DNA from: Clostridiales bacterium UBA1779
Lineage (GTDB): Bacteria; Bacillota; Clostridia; Oscillospirales; CAG-272
Direction: 5' to 3'
DNA: 16,269 nt
Assembly (NCBI GenBank): GCA_002314565.1
Contig: DCGL01000129.1
Coordinates: 1-16,269 of the forward strand
The translations under genes were made by a program, and so were the position numbers. Under the pieces are notes generated by a model. That model did not search any database, had not been told where the DNA came from, and saw only the letters and a program-made list of their open reading frames with translations. Shown piece after piece: positions 7,411-15,467 of the stretch; position 1 is the stretch's first letter; each line of letters starts with the position of its first letter.

Positions 7411-8544
7411 TCAATTTTTGGGTTTAAAGAACTGGTAAAGAATGCAGGGTATGGTGCCGTTGTAAAGCTTGCGTTTTTTATCAGCTCGGCGGTAAAAGAG
7501 CTTTTCGAAATATTCGCAGGAAGTCAAAACGTAAATCTGCCAGCGCTCAAAACCGTCGAAGCAGCGCCCCATCGAGCGGTAAAGCTTTTCGGCGTCCTTC
7601 ATGGCAAGCATACGTTCGCCGTAGGGGGGATTGCAGATAAGCGTGCCTTTGACTCCTTCGGGCTTCGAAATTTTCACAGCGTCGGCTTCCGTAAAATCTA
7701 TATACTGAAGGACTCCGGCTCTGTGAGCATTTGCCTTTGCGGTGCGGATGCAGTCGGGGTCTATATCAGTGCCTCTGGCTTTGAACGTACAGTCGTTTCG
7801 ACGTGCATTTTTTGCATCCTCGCGGGCTTTGATCCAGATTTCAGGAGGCAGAAAAACGAACTTTTCACCGCCGAAGCTGCGCTGCAGTCCGGGGGCAATA
7901 TTGGCGGCAATCATTGCAGCTTCAATCGGTATCGTTCCGGAACCGCAGAAGGGGTCCCAGAGCATAATATCGTCTCTTACGCGTGCCGTCATGCAGATTG
8001 CAGCGGCAAGAGTTTCGCGAAGAGGGGCTGCATTCGCAACCGGCCTGTATCCTCTTTTGTGAAGAGCCGTGCCGGAGGTATCGATCATCAGATAGCATTC
8101 ATCCTTGAAAAGGAAGAATTCTATCGGATACGTGACTCCGCTTTCGGGAAGCATTGTTATACCGTATGCGTTTCCGAGTCTCGTCGCGGTTGACTTTTTG
8201 AGAATTTTCTGGCAATCGGGAACGGACGTCAGCTTGCTTTTGACCGAATGACCTGAAACCGGGAAGGCGGCATCCTTCGGAATGTACTTTTCCCATTCTG
8301 CCTTTTTGCAGCCTTCAAAAAGCTCGTCGAAAGTGTTGGCGGCAAAGGGTTCGCACACGAGAACGTATACGCGTTCGGCGCACCTGAGCCAGAGGTTGGC
8401 GCGGCAGACGTCCCCGGCTGTTCCGCGGAATCTCACGCGGCCGTCCATGGTCATCACTCTCTCGAGTCCGAGAGCATCTATTTCTTCACCGAGCGGCTTT
8501 TCGAGGCCGAACATACAGGTTGCGATTATATCGAATTTTTCCAT
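7411..8544 (-). CDS. THUMP-domain class I RNA methyltransferase (RlmL N-terminal / YpsC-like)
   Basis: The 377-residue product starts MEKFDIIATCMFGLEKPLGEE, the opening of the YpsC/RlmL (COG0116) family that makes N2-methylguanosine in 23S rRNA. It has an N-terminal ferredoxin-like and THUMP RNA-binding region (about 1-160), then a Rossmann methyltransferase domain. The domain shows the SAM-binding motif DPFCGSGTI (197-205), the acidic loop TDIDPDCI (259-266) and the catalytic N-P-P-Y motif NPPYGERM (305-312), typical of amino-group methylation of guanine. The length matches the stand-alone family, which lacks the C-terminal RlmK half found in E. coli RlmL. ATG 8544 is chosen over TTG 8550; only a weak GTGAG site lies upstream. 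The gene has its own promoter and terminator. The exact target base is inferred from the family and not visible here. Confidence 0.93.
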   Translation of the reverse strand: MEKFDIIATCMFGLEKPLGEEIDALGLERVMTMDGRVRFRGTAGDVCRANLWLRCAERVYVLVCEPFAANTFDELFEGCKKAEWEKYIPKDAAFPVSGHSVKSKLTSVPDCQKILKKSTATRLGNAYGITMLPESGVTYPIEFFLFKDECYLMIDTSGTALHKRGYRPVANAAPLRETLAAAICMTARVRDDIMLWDPFCGSGTIPIEAAMIAANIAPGLQRSFGGEKFVFLPPEIWIKAREDAKNARRNDCTFKARGTDIDPDCIRTAKANAHRAGVLQYIDFTEADAVKISKPEGVKGTLICNPPYGERMLAMKDAEKLYRSMGRCFDGFERWQIYVLTSCEYFEKLFYRRADKKRKLYNGTIPCILYQFFKPKN

Positions 8545-8621
8545 TTTCAACTCACATATATTCTATATTACTTCCCGCAGTATTTTCAAAGTTTTGAACT
8601 CCTGCTCTTATTTTGCGCGTT

Positions 8622-8650
8622 ATTATAACACATACGTAGATTTTTTTCAA
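8622..8650 (-). promoter_or_regulatory. Extended -10 sigma-A promoter of the RNA methyltransferase gene
   Basis: On the minus strand TTGAAA (8650-8645) and TATAAT (8627-8622) are 17 bases apart, and TG before the -10 gives the extended form GTGTTATAAT. Transcription would start near 8615, leaving a leader of about 70 bases before ATG 8544. I see no riboswitch-like structure in that leader. Confidence 0.78.
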
Positions 8651-8675
8651 GAAAAATGAGCATATAACAAAACAA

Positions 8676-8704
8676 TTCCTTCAAATACACAAAAGTGTTA
8701 CAAT
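8676..8704 (+). promoter_or_regulatory. Possible extended -10 promoter of the RDD-family gene
   Basis: A -10-like TACAAT (8699-8704) is preceded by TGT, giving GTGTTACAAT, nearly the same as the extended -10 of the two neighbouring promoters. The hexamer 17 bases upstream (TTCCTT, 8676-8681) is a poor -35. Transcription would run rightward into the RDD gene. This is a weak call based on the -10 element only. Confidence 0.4.
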
Positions 8705-8783
8705 TTTTAATTTTTATATTAACTATTAAGCGTTAAAATTATTGTGTATGTTTATGCCCAAACAAAAGAAAGTGATATTTGCC

Positions 8784-9524
8784 ATGTACGATTACCAGCC
8801 TGCTCCTTTTATGAAACGACTGTCTGCCTTTATGCTTGATATTATGCTGCTCATTTCCGCTGCGACGGGTTTTATTTTCGGTCTTTCGGCGCTGACGGGA
8901 TATGACGGCGTCAATGAAAAATATCATGAACTGGTAAGCGGAATTGCCGAAGAATATCAGTTCAATATAGAAATGACTACCGACGAGTACTCAGCCTTGA
9001 CTGAGGACGAACAGAAAGAATACAATGACAAACAGCTTATGGTCAATCAGGCAATTGCCGAAGATGATGAAACCATGCAGGCTTATCTGAGACTGACAAC
9101 TTTGATGATAATGAACCTGTCAATCGGGATTTTGTGCTCCTACCTTTTATTCGAATTTGCAGTGCCGCTGTTCTTCAAGAACGGAATGACTGTAGGAAAG
9201 AAGGTTTTCGGGGTTGCGGTTATGAGAACCGACTCGGTAAAAATTCAGCCTGTCCAGCTTTTCGTTCGCTCAATCCTCGGTAAGTACACCGTTGAAACTA
9301 TGATTCCCGTCCTGCTGGTTATGATGATTTTCTACGGAAATCTCGGCATCATAGGCGTCGCTGTCATTTTTGCCTTTCTCATTCTTCAGTTCATTCTCTA
9401 TTGCTCAACTGAAAAAAAGCAGCCGATTCACGATATTATCGCATCAACCTGCACCTGCAACTATGCAAGCCAGGGAATTTTCATGGATAACGAAGAAAAA
9501 GACCGATATTTCGCAAGGAAGTAA
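8784..9524 (+). CDS. RDD-family integral membrane protein
   Basis: From ATG 8784 the product is 246 residues. It opens MYDYQPAPFMKRLSAFMLDIMLL, with the Arg...Asp pair of the first RDD helix. Conserved later blocks are KNGMTVGKKVFGVAVMR (132-148) and KKQPIHDIIA (211-220), which match the family's 'G.TlGK...Girv' and 'HD..a' motifs. About four hydrophobic segments are visible (18-38, 105-130, 170-187, 188-206). Between the first two lies an acidic stretch of about 60 residues (42-100), longer than the loop in minimal RDD proteins. The family is poorly characterised; some members are linked to ion or osmolyte transport, and no function can be assigned here. The start is uncertain: ATG 8748 and 8754 are in frame upstream, and none has a strong ribosome binding site. 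It is divergent from the methyltransferase gene. Confidence 0.85.
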   Translation: MYDYQPAPFMKRLSAFMLDIMLLISAATGFIFGLSALTGYDGVNEKYHELVSGIAEEYQFNIEMTTDEYSALTEDEQKEYNDKQLMVNQAIAEDDETMQAYLRLTTLMIMNLSIGILCSYLLFEFAVPLFFKNGMTVGKKVFGVAVMRTDSVKIQPVQLFVRSILGKYTVETMIPVLLVMMIFYGNLGIIGVAVIFAFLILQFILYCSTEKKQPIHDIIASTCTCNYASQGIFMDNEEKDRYFARK

Positions 9525-9536
9525 GGGCTGACATCT

Positions 9537-9614
9537 GTCCCCCGGTGATTTTTTAACCGGGGGACGTAAGTGATGGCTAAAATTTTAGCCATCACTTACG
9601 TCCCCTGGCTAAAA
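9537..9614. repeat. Composite perfect palindrome with alternative hairpins upstream of the ABC operon
   Basis: Three overlapping pairings occur. Hairpin A pairs 9537-9546 (GTCCCCCGGT) with 9556-9565 across a 9-base loop containing six T. Palindrome B is perfect for 23 bases per arm (9560-9582 with 9583-9605); allowing one G-T pair at 9559/9606 it reaches 26 per arm (9557-9608). Hairpin C pairs TTTTAGCCA (9583-9591) with TGGCTAAAA (9606-9614). A shares its right arm with the left end of B, so A and B exclude each other, and so do B and C. No U-tract follows A or B on either strand, so this is not an ordinary terminator. It ends 23 bases before the AGAGGTG ribosome binding site of the ABC ATPase gene. 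It could be a small mobile or repetitive element, or an RNA/DNA regulatory structure. Confidence 0.9.
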
Positions 9615-9647
9615 CAATGAAATATTAATTTTATATAGAGGTGCCAA

Positions 9648-10745
9648 ATGAAAGTTGTACTTCAGAACTTAACGAAAAAATTTCCGAACCGCAACAAGAA
9701 GGTAAAGGACGAAGTCGTAGCCGTCGACAAATTCACTTATGAAATTCCGGACGGCAAGCTGATAGGACTGCTCGGTCCTTCGGGCTGCGGAAAGTCAACG
9801 ACTCTGTTTATGATTTCAGGTCTTGAAAAGCCGACCGACGGAAAGATTTTCTTCGGCGAGGATGACGTAACAGAGCTTGCTCCGGAAAACCGCGGCGTCG
9901 GTCTGGTATTCCAGAATTACGCCCTTTATCCGCATATGACGGTAAAGCAGAACATACTCTTCCCTCTTGAAAACCTCAAAGGAAATGATAAGCTTACAAA
10001 AAACGAAATGCTCAAGAGAGCTGTTGATGCCGCTCACCTCGTTCAGCTTGACGAACTGCTTGACAGAAAGCCCAGTGAACTTTCGGGAGGCCAGCAGCAG
10101 CGTGTGGCAATAGCCCGTGCTCTCGTAAAAATGCCGCGCGTCCTGCTTCTTGACGAACCGCTGTCAAACCTTGACGCCCGTCTGCGCCTTCAGACACGTG
10201 AAGAGATCCGCAGAATTCAGAGAGAAACGAATATCACAACCATTTTCGTAACCCACGATCAGGAAGAGGCTATGTCGATTTCCGACGAAATCGTCGTTAT
10301 GAAAGCCGGAGTCATTCAGCAGACAGGGGCTCCCCAGGCCGTTTACGACAGCCCCGTCAATCTTTTCGTTGCAAAATTCCTGGGAACTCCTCCTATCAAC
10401 GTATTCAAGGGACAGATCAAAGAGGGTAAGCTTTACGTCGGTGAAGATGCTGTCTTCTCCGTTGACGAAGCCGACCGTGAGGTTTACGTCGGCATCCGTC
10501 CCGAGGGCTTTATTCCCGCACAGGAAGGAGTGCTTCACTGTGAACTGAACGGCGTTGAGGTTATGGGCCGTGACGTTTCTGTCGTTACGAAGAATGCAGC
10601 CTGCGAAAATCCCGTTGTGCGTTCAATAGTATCGGCAGAATCTGTATTCCCGGCAGCAGGAGTCGTTTCCTTCAATCTGAAGTCGAACAAGGTATTTGTG
10701 TTTGACGCATCAAACGAAGAAAGAATTTTCTGCGAATTGAAATAA
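9648..10745 (+). CDS. ABC importer ATPase, MalK/UgpC/MsmK type
   Basis: The 365-residue product has a complete ATPase core: Walker A GPSGCGKST (43-51), Q-loop Gln89 in VFQNYALYPHM, signature LSGGQQQR (145-152), Walker B LLLDE with Glu170, D-loop SNLDA and switch His203 in VTHDQEEAMS. After about residue 235 comes a C-terminal OB/TOBE-type regulatory domain with the MalK-family motif VGIRPEG (281-287). This is the CUT1 type that energises sugar, glycerol-phosphate and similar importers. The start ATG 9648 is set by AGAGGTG four bases upstream. It leads an operon with two permeases and a binding protein, which suggests a dedicated ATPase rather than the shared MsmK-type ATPase many Firmicutes use. 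The C-terminal domain is slightly shorter than in E. coli MalK (371). Substrate cannot be read from this subunit. Confidence 0.96.
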   Translation: MKVVLQNLTKKFPNRNKKVKDEVVAVDKFTYEIPDGKLIGLLGPSGCGKSTTLFMISGLEKPTDGKIFFGEDDVTELAPENRGVGLVFQNYALYPHMTVKQNILFPLENLKGNDKLTKNEMLKRAVDAAHLVQLDELLDRKPSELSGGQQQRVAIARALVKMPRVLLLDEPLSNLDARLRLQTREEIRRIQRETNITTIFVTHDQEEAMSISDEIVVMKAGVIQQTGAPQAVYDSPVNLFVAKFLGTPPINVFKGQIKEGKLYVGEDAVFSVDEADREVYVGIRPEGFIPAQEGVLHCELNGVEVMGRDVSVVTKNAACENPVVRSIVSAESVFPAAGVVSFNLKSNKVFVFDASNEERIFCELK

Positions 10746-10817
10746 GAATCCGCAAAAAACAGCTTTTCGTATGTTTTATTCCGATTAATCAATCACAAAT
10801 TCTACAGGAGGATAACC

Positions 10818-11774
10818 ATGGTTTACGGAAAAAACCAATGGAAGGCCTGGCTTTATCTTTCGCCGGCCCTCATTCTTCTGGCAGTATTTACGGTCTGGCC
10901 GATTTTCAACACACTGAGAATGGCTTTTCTTGAGAATTACGGACTTATGAGCGCCAACGGAGGGGCGACCTTCTCGTTCGGCATCGGTAACTTTCTCAAG
11001 GTTTTACAGTATAAGAAATTCCTGAACTGCCTCGGAAACACTATGCTTCTGACAGTTCTGACGGTTCCGATTTCCACAATTCTTGCACTGCTGATTGCAG
11101 TCTGCCTCAATTCTATCAAATTCCTGAACCGTTTTCTTCAGACCGTTTATTTTCTGCCTTACGTTACGAACTCAATTGCCATAGGCATGGTATTTGCCGC
11201 AATGTTCAATATTGTCGGAAATATCACAAGTGCCGATCTCAGCGAAACGGGCAATATAATCGTTACGTCCGGAATAATCAACAACATTATTGAATTTTTC
11301 GGGGGACAGCCCATATCCTGGATAAACGCCAAATCCTCATATGCCGCCAATATTGCGGTTATGGTTATTTACATTGTCTGGAATGCACTGCCATTCAAGA
11401 TTCTCGTCCTTCTCGGTGGTCTTCAGAGCGTAAACAAGCAGTATTACGACGCCGCCCGGGTTGACGGAACTTCACGAGCACGTATTTTCACCCGAATTAC
11501 CGTTCCGCTCCTTTCTCCTATGATAGCCTACGTTGTCATTACAGGTTTTATCGGAGGCTTCAAAGAGTACTCAAGCGTAGTCGGTGTGTTCGGCGTCAAT
11601 ATGGGGCCCGTCGGAGATGCGGGTCGACTGAACACAATGGTCGGATTCATTTACGATGCTCTTGAAAACGACAATCAGGGACGCGCAAGCGCCGCTGCCC
11701 TTATTCTGTTCGTCATTATCTTCGCTGTCACAATGCTCAATCTCTACGTGAGCAAGAAGAAAGTCAAGTACTGA
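10818..11774 (+). CDS. ABC importer permease, MalF/UgpA type
   Basis: The 318-residue protein has about six membrane helices, the first at residues 11-33 (AWLYLSPALILLAVFTVWPI), a very typical opening for UgpA/MsmF-type permeases. The coupling (EAA) loop that contacts the ATPase is YDAARVDGTSRARIFTRITV (210-229) followed by PLLSP. A segment at 133-170 between helices is longer than in minimal homologues. It has a strong ribosome binding site (CAGGAGG) and lies 72 bases after the ATPase gene; that gap holds no clear promoter or terminator. The next permease starts 10 bases after its stop, so the two are co-transcribed and should form the heterodimeric channel. The CUT1 family carries sugars, polyols and glycerophospho-compounds; the substrate here is not determined by sequence. 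Confidence 0.94.
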   Translation: MVYGKNQWKAWLYLSPALILLAVFTVWPIFNTLRMAFLENYGLMSANGGATFSFGIGNFLKVLQYKKFLNCLGNTMLLTVLTVPISTILALLIAVCLNSIKFLNRFLQTVYFLPYVTNSIAIGMVFAAMFNIVGNITSADLSETGNIIVTSGIINNIIEFFGGQPISWINAKSSYAANIAVMVIYIVWNALPFKILVLLGGLQSVNKQYYDAARVDGTSRARIFTRITVPLLSPMIAYVVITGFIGGFKEYSSVVGVFGVNMGPVGDAGRLNTMVGFIYDALENDNQGRASAAALILFVIIFAVTMLNLYVSKKKVKY

Positions 11775-11784
11775 GGTGAACGGC

Positions 11785-12672
11785 ATGGATAATAAAATTA
11801 TGACTCAGAAGGACCTTACAGAGGTTAAACGCCTGCAGCTGGCCAAAAAGATAATCTCCAAATTTCTCGTTTACGCTTTTCTCATTATAATCGCGATAGC
11901 GGTACTCTTTCCTTTTTATTGGATGCTGAACTCCTCGCTCAAAGACAGAGCCGAGTACGAGCTTTCAATCCCGACGTTTTTTCCGAGAAATCCGATGTTC
12001 TCAAACTATGTAGATGCCATCAAGGCTGCAAATCTCGGCAGACTGTTCATTAACACAATGATAGTGGGAATTTCTTCCACGCTGCTTTCGCTGGTCGTGA
12101 CCGTTCTGACGGCATTCGCTCTTGCCCGTCTTGAATTCAAAGGTAAAAACATAGTATTCGGCGGAATGCTTGCCACGATGATGATTCCCGGCGAGCTCTT
12201 CACAATCACGAACTATATCACAGTCAACGACTTCGGATGGATAAATACCTACAAGGTTCTGATTATTCCCTTTCTTGTCAGCGTGTTCTATATTTACCTT
12301 TTGCGCCAGAACTTCCTGCAGATTCCCGACGAGCTTTATCTCGCCGCAAAGGTTGACGGCACCTCTGATCTCAAATATCTTTGGCGCGTCATGATTCCTC
12401 TGTCGCTTCCGACTCTTATTTCAATAACCATTCTGAAAATGATGGGAGCCTGGAACTCGTACGTCTGGCCGCGACTGGTTGCAAACGACAATATGCATAA
12501 ACTGATAACCAACGGTCTGCGTTCGACTAACCTCGTCTATTCCGACGGAACGACCAATTTCCCGGTTCAGATGGCCGCCGTTGCCCTGGTATCAATACCG
12601 CTGTTTCTCGTATTCATCTTCCTTCGTAAATATATTATGAAGGGTGTTTCGAGAAGCGGAATAAAGGGCTGA
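11785..12672 (+). CDS. ABC importer permease, MalG/UgpE type
   Basis: The 295-residue protein has six predicted membrane helices, first at 27-49, with the MalG-family marks FPFYWMLNSSLK (42-53), the EAA coupling loop YLAAKVDGTSDLKYLWRVMI (185-204) followed by PLSLP, WNSYVWP (223-229), and a C-terminus ending GIKG as is usual in this family. ATG 11785 is preferred over the in-frame GTG at 11776, because GAGGTG (11773-11778) forms the ribosome binding site for 11785 and contains that GTG. It lies 10 bases after the UgpA-type permease gene. Together with that permease and the ATPase it makes a complete inner-membrane importer. Length is normal for the family (about 280-300). Confidence 0.94.
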   Translation: MDNKIMTQKDLTEVKRLQLAKKIISKFLVYAFLIIIAIAVLFPFYWMLNSSLKDRAEYELSIPTFFPRNPMFSNYVDAIKAANLGRLFINTMIVGISSTLLSLVVTVLTAFALARLEFKGKNIVFGGMLATMMIPGELFTITNYITVNDFGWINTYKVLIIPFLVSVFYIYLLRQNFLQIPDELYLAAKVDGTSDLKYLWRVMIPLSLPTLISITILKMMGAWNSYVWPRLVANDNMHKLITNGLRSTNLVYSDGTTNFPVQMAAVALVSIPLFLVFIFLRKYIMKGVSRSGIKG

Positions 12673-12727
12673 TATTTTTTGAAACCGTTTTAACGATAAT
12701 TTTTTTATCACAGAAAGGAAAAACAAG

Positions 12728-14140
12728 ATGAAAAAGAGACTGACTTCCTTCATTGCAAGCGTACTCGCACTGATTCTGCTCGCACTCAGCCTTGTTTCCT
12801 GCGGGGGCAAATCCGCAAAATCCAATTTCACAGTACCCGACGGAGGTTACGACGGATCCGCCGTAACTCTCAAGTTCTATCACACGATGGGCTCCAATCT
12901 TTCAACCGTTCTCGGTTATTATATTGAGGAGTTCGCAAAGCTTTATCCCAATATCACAATTGAAGCAGAGCAGGTCGGAGGTTACGACGACGTCCGCAAT
13001 CAGATTTCAAACGAGCTGACTGCCGGAAACGAGCCGAACATAGCCTACTGCTATCCCGACCATGTGGCTCTTTACAATCTTGCAGGAGCCGTTGCAACTC
13101 TTGACGATCTTATTTCTTCAAAGATTGACATCACGAGAGCCGACGGCACCATTGAAAAACTCGGTCTTACGGACGAACAGATTGCCGACTTTATCGAGGG
13201 TTACTACACCGAAGGTCAGCAGTTCGGAGACGGACTTATGTACAGCATGCCCTTCTCAAAGTCAACTGAAGTTCTGTATTACAACAAGACCTTCTTCGAC
13301 GAACACGATCTTAAGGTTCCTACAACCTGGGATGAAATGGAAGAAGTATGCAAAAAAATCAAGGAAATCGACCCCGAATCCATCCCTCTCGGCTATGACT
13401 CCGAGGCCAACTGGTTCATCACGATGTGCGAACAGTACGGCTCCGACTACACCTCAGCCACAGGCGATCACTTCCTCTTTGACAATGAAACCAACAGAAG
13501 CTTCATCGCAAGATTCAGAGACTGGTATTCAAAGGGCTACGTAACCACACAGACACTGTATGGCTCCTACACCTCCGGACTGTTCACTGCTTCCGAGGGC
13601 ATACGCAGCTATATGTCCATCGGTTCCTCTGCCGGAGCAACACATCAGCGTCCCTCAAAGGACGATCAGGGCAAATATCCCTTCGAGGTAGGCATTGCCA
13701 CGGTTCCCCAGATTGATACAGCCAACCCGAAGGTTATCTCACAGGGTCCTTCTATCTGCATTTTCAAGAAATCAAATCCTCAGGAGGTCGTTGCTTCCTG
13801 GCTCTTCGTAAAGTTCCTGACAACCTCTGTTGAATTCCAGGCCGAATTCTCAATGGCTTCAGGCTACGTACCCGTTCTCAAGTCCGTTGCTGAAAACGAA
13901 ACCTATGCCGCCTTCGTATCAAAGGCTGACGGTTATGACTATATCTCAGCCCTCTCCGCCAAGGTCTGCCTTGAGCAGGAAAAGGCATACTACACAAGCC
14001 CTGCTTTCAGAGGCTCATCCACAGCCAGAGATCAGGTTCAGGCTCTGCTTACAAAGTGCCTGACAATGGATGACGGCAGCGCAGAAGCCATCAAGAAGGC
14101 CTTCGAAGACGCCGTTGAAGAATGCGAATACAACGGATAA
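12728..14140 (+). CDS. Family 1 extracellular solute-binding lipoprotein of the ABC importer
   Basis: The 470-residue product has a lipoprotein signal peptide with lipobox LVSC (Cys25), so it is anchored outside the membrane to deliver ligand to the two permeases. The mature part follows the family 1 (MalE/UgpB, COG1653) pattern: LKFYHTMGSNLSTVLGYYIE (48-67), FAKLYPNITIEAE (69-81), the region MPFSKSTEVLYYNKTFF (174-190) with PTTWDEMEEV after it, and C-terminal helices near SWLFVKFLTT. The PFSKSTEVLYYNK segment resembles UgpB and relatives, which bind glycerophospho-compounds, but this does not fix the ligand. AGAAAGGAA lies about seven bases before ATG 12728. The final A of its stop codon is the first base of the next gene's ATG, tying it to the nuclease lipoprotein. 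Length (about 410-470) is normal. Confidence 0.94.
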   Translation: MKKRLTSFIASVLALILLALSLVSCGGKSAKSNFTVPDGGYDGSAVTLKFYHTMGSNLSTVLGYYIEEFAKLYPNITIEAEQVGGYDDVRNQISNELTAGNEPNIAYCYPDHVALYNLAGAVATLDDLISSKIDITRADGTIEKLGLTDEQIADFIEGYYTEGQQFGDGLMYSMPFSKSTEVLYYNKTFFDEHDLKVPTTWDEMEEVCKKIKEIDPESIPLGYDSEANWFITMCEQYGSDYTSATGDHFLFDNETNRSFIARFRDWYSKGYVTTQTLYGSYTSGLFTASEGIRSYMSIGSSAGATHQRPSKDDQGKYPFEVGIATVPQIDTANPKVISQGPSICIFKKSNPQEVVASWLFVKFLTTSVEFQAEFSMASGYVPVLKSVAENETYAAFVSKADGYDYISALSAKVCLEQEKAYYTSPAFRGSSTARDQVQALLTKCLTMDDGSAEAIKKAFEDAVEECEYNG

Positions 14141-15456
14141 TGAAAAAAATCGTTTCACTGGTTCTTCTGCTTTCTCTGATACTGACAGCACTTGCCTCCT
14201 GCGGCGGGACCGAGCAGCCGGCGGAAGAATTTGAAGAAAGAGACTTTGCGGCCTCCTTCTCTTTTGAAAAAACGTCTTCAACCGCAAAATGCCTTGTTGA
14301 AGTCAAGACCTTCATTGACGGAGACACCACTCATTTTACCGTTCCGAAAGAAGTCAATGAAACCGGAGTTCTCAAGGCGAGATATCTTGCAATCAACACC
14401 CCCGAATCTACGGGAAAGATTGAGGAGTGGGGCAAGAAGGCTTCCAATTTTACCAAAGATAAGCTTCTCAGCGCTGATGAAATCTGGATTGAATCAGACG
14501 ATGAAAACTGGAATGCGGATTCCACGGGTGGACGCTACCTCGTTTGGGTCTGGTACCGGGTAATCGGAACTCAGGAATGGCGCAATCTCAATATCGAAAT
14601 ACTGCAGAACGGACTTGCAATTGCGTCCTCCGCAGCCAATAACCGCTACGGTGAAACGGCTGTAAAGGCAATTGAACAGGCAAGACAGCTGAAGCTCAAC
14701 ATTTATTCCGGCGAAAAAGATCCTGATTTCTACTACGGAACGGCGCAGGAGCTCACGCTCAAAGAACTCAGAACCAATATTTCAAAATACAACGGCAGCA
14801 GCGTTGCTTTTGAAGGAGTCATCACGATGAATGACTCGAACACGGTTTATATTGAGGATTATGATGCCGAAACCGGCACTTACTTCGGTATGGCGGTATA
14901 TTACGGATACAATCTTGCAGGAGAAGGACTTGAGATACTCTCAGTCGGCAACCGCGCAAGAATAGTCGGCACCGTTCAGTATTATGAAGCCGGGGATTCC
15001 TGGCAGGTTTCCGGTCTGAATTACAGACAGATGAAACCGAATGATCCCGGAAATATTCAGAAGATAAGCTCCGGGAACTCCGCCGCATACTTCCCCGTCA
15101 CCGCGGATTATTTCGTTAACGGAAAAATCAATGTGACAACCGAAGAAGGAACTGTTGAACTCCCCTTTGCCGAATCTGCAGTAAATACAAGCATTTCAAT
15201 GCAGAATCTTGTCGTAAAGAGCATTTATACGACGGATACAGCCGGTTCTTCATCCGTCGGAGCTATGACTCTTACCTGCGAATGCGACGGCCTTGAAATC
15301 AAGGTGCGCACGACGGTTCTGTACGACGCTGACGGCAAGCTCGTTACCGCCGACAGGTTTGATGGCAAGACAATTGACGTCAGGGGCGTTATCGACAGAT
15401 ACAACGGGTCGTGCCAGATAAAAGTATTGTCACTTTCAAATATTACAATCAAATAA
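14140..15456 (+). CDS. Surface lipoprotein with thermonuclease (SNase) domain and C-terminal OB-fold-like domains
   Basis: ATG 14140 is chosen because it overlaps the previous stop (TAATG) and gives a clean lipoprotein signal peptide, MKKIVSLVLLLSLILTALAS-Cys21. The 438-residue product has a staphylococcal-nuclease-type domain (about 50-190). IDGDT (59-63) supplies the Ca2+ ligand equivalent to Asp21. RYLAINTPES (81-90) holds Arg81 and Glu89, equal to catalytic Arg35 and Glu43. GGRYLVWVWY (130-139) holds Arg132, equal to Arg87. The second Ca2+ ligand (Asp40 in SNase) is Asn86. Residues about 205-298 and 350-435 look like two OB-fold-like domains, with YNGS at the end of strands, a design known from the nuclease YhcR. 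It should cut DNA and perhaps RNA at the cell surface. Direct coupling to the solute-binding gene suggests it feeds the importer. Confidence 0.9.
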   Translation: MKKIVSLVLLLSLILTALASCGGTEQPAEEFEERDFAASFSFEKTSSTAKCLVEVKTFIDGDTTHFTVPKEVNETGVLKARYLAINTPESTGKIEEWGKKASNFTKDKLLSADEIWIESDDENWNADSTGGRYLVWVWYRVIGTQEWRNLNIEILQNGLAIASSAANNRYGETAVKAIEQARQLKLNIYSGEKDPDFYYGTAQELTLKELRTNISKYNGSSVAFEGVITMNDSNTVYIEDYDAETGTYFGMAVYYGYNLAGEGLEILSVGNRARIVGTVQYYEAGDSWQVSGLNYRQMKPNDPGNIQKISSGNSAAYFPVTADYFVNGKINVTTEEGTVELPFAESAVNTSISMQNLVVKSIYTTDTAGSSSVGAMTLTCECDGLEIKVRTTVLYDADGKLVTADRFDGKTIDVRGVIDRYNGSCQIKVLSLSNITIK

Positions 15457-15467
15457 GGAGAATCACA

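Noticed and set aside
7723..8193. 156-codon open frame on the plus strand
   Set aside because: It lies wholly opposite the RNA methyltransferase gene, whose SAM-binding and NPPY motifs are intact. The product has no recognisable domain or signal, so it is an antisense shadow.
9537..9614. Palindrome region considered as a CRISPR remnant or simple terminator
   Set aside because: There is no regularly spaced repeat array, and no T-run follows either hairpin on either strand.
12673..12727. Possible promoter before the solute-binding protein gene (TTGAAA at 12679-12684)
   Set aside because: No acceptable -10 box lies 16-18 bases downstream; the GATAAT at 12695 is only 10 bases away. Readthrough from the permease genes is more likely.
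13062..13544. 160-codon open frame on the plus strand in another frame
   Set aside because: It lies inside the solute-binding protein gene, has Ser/Thr/Pro-rich low-complexity sequence and lacks its own ribosome binding site.
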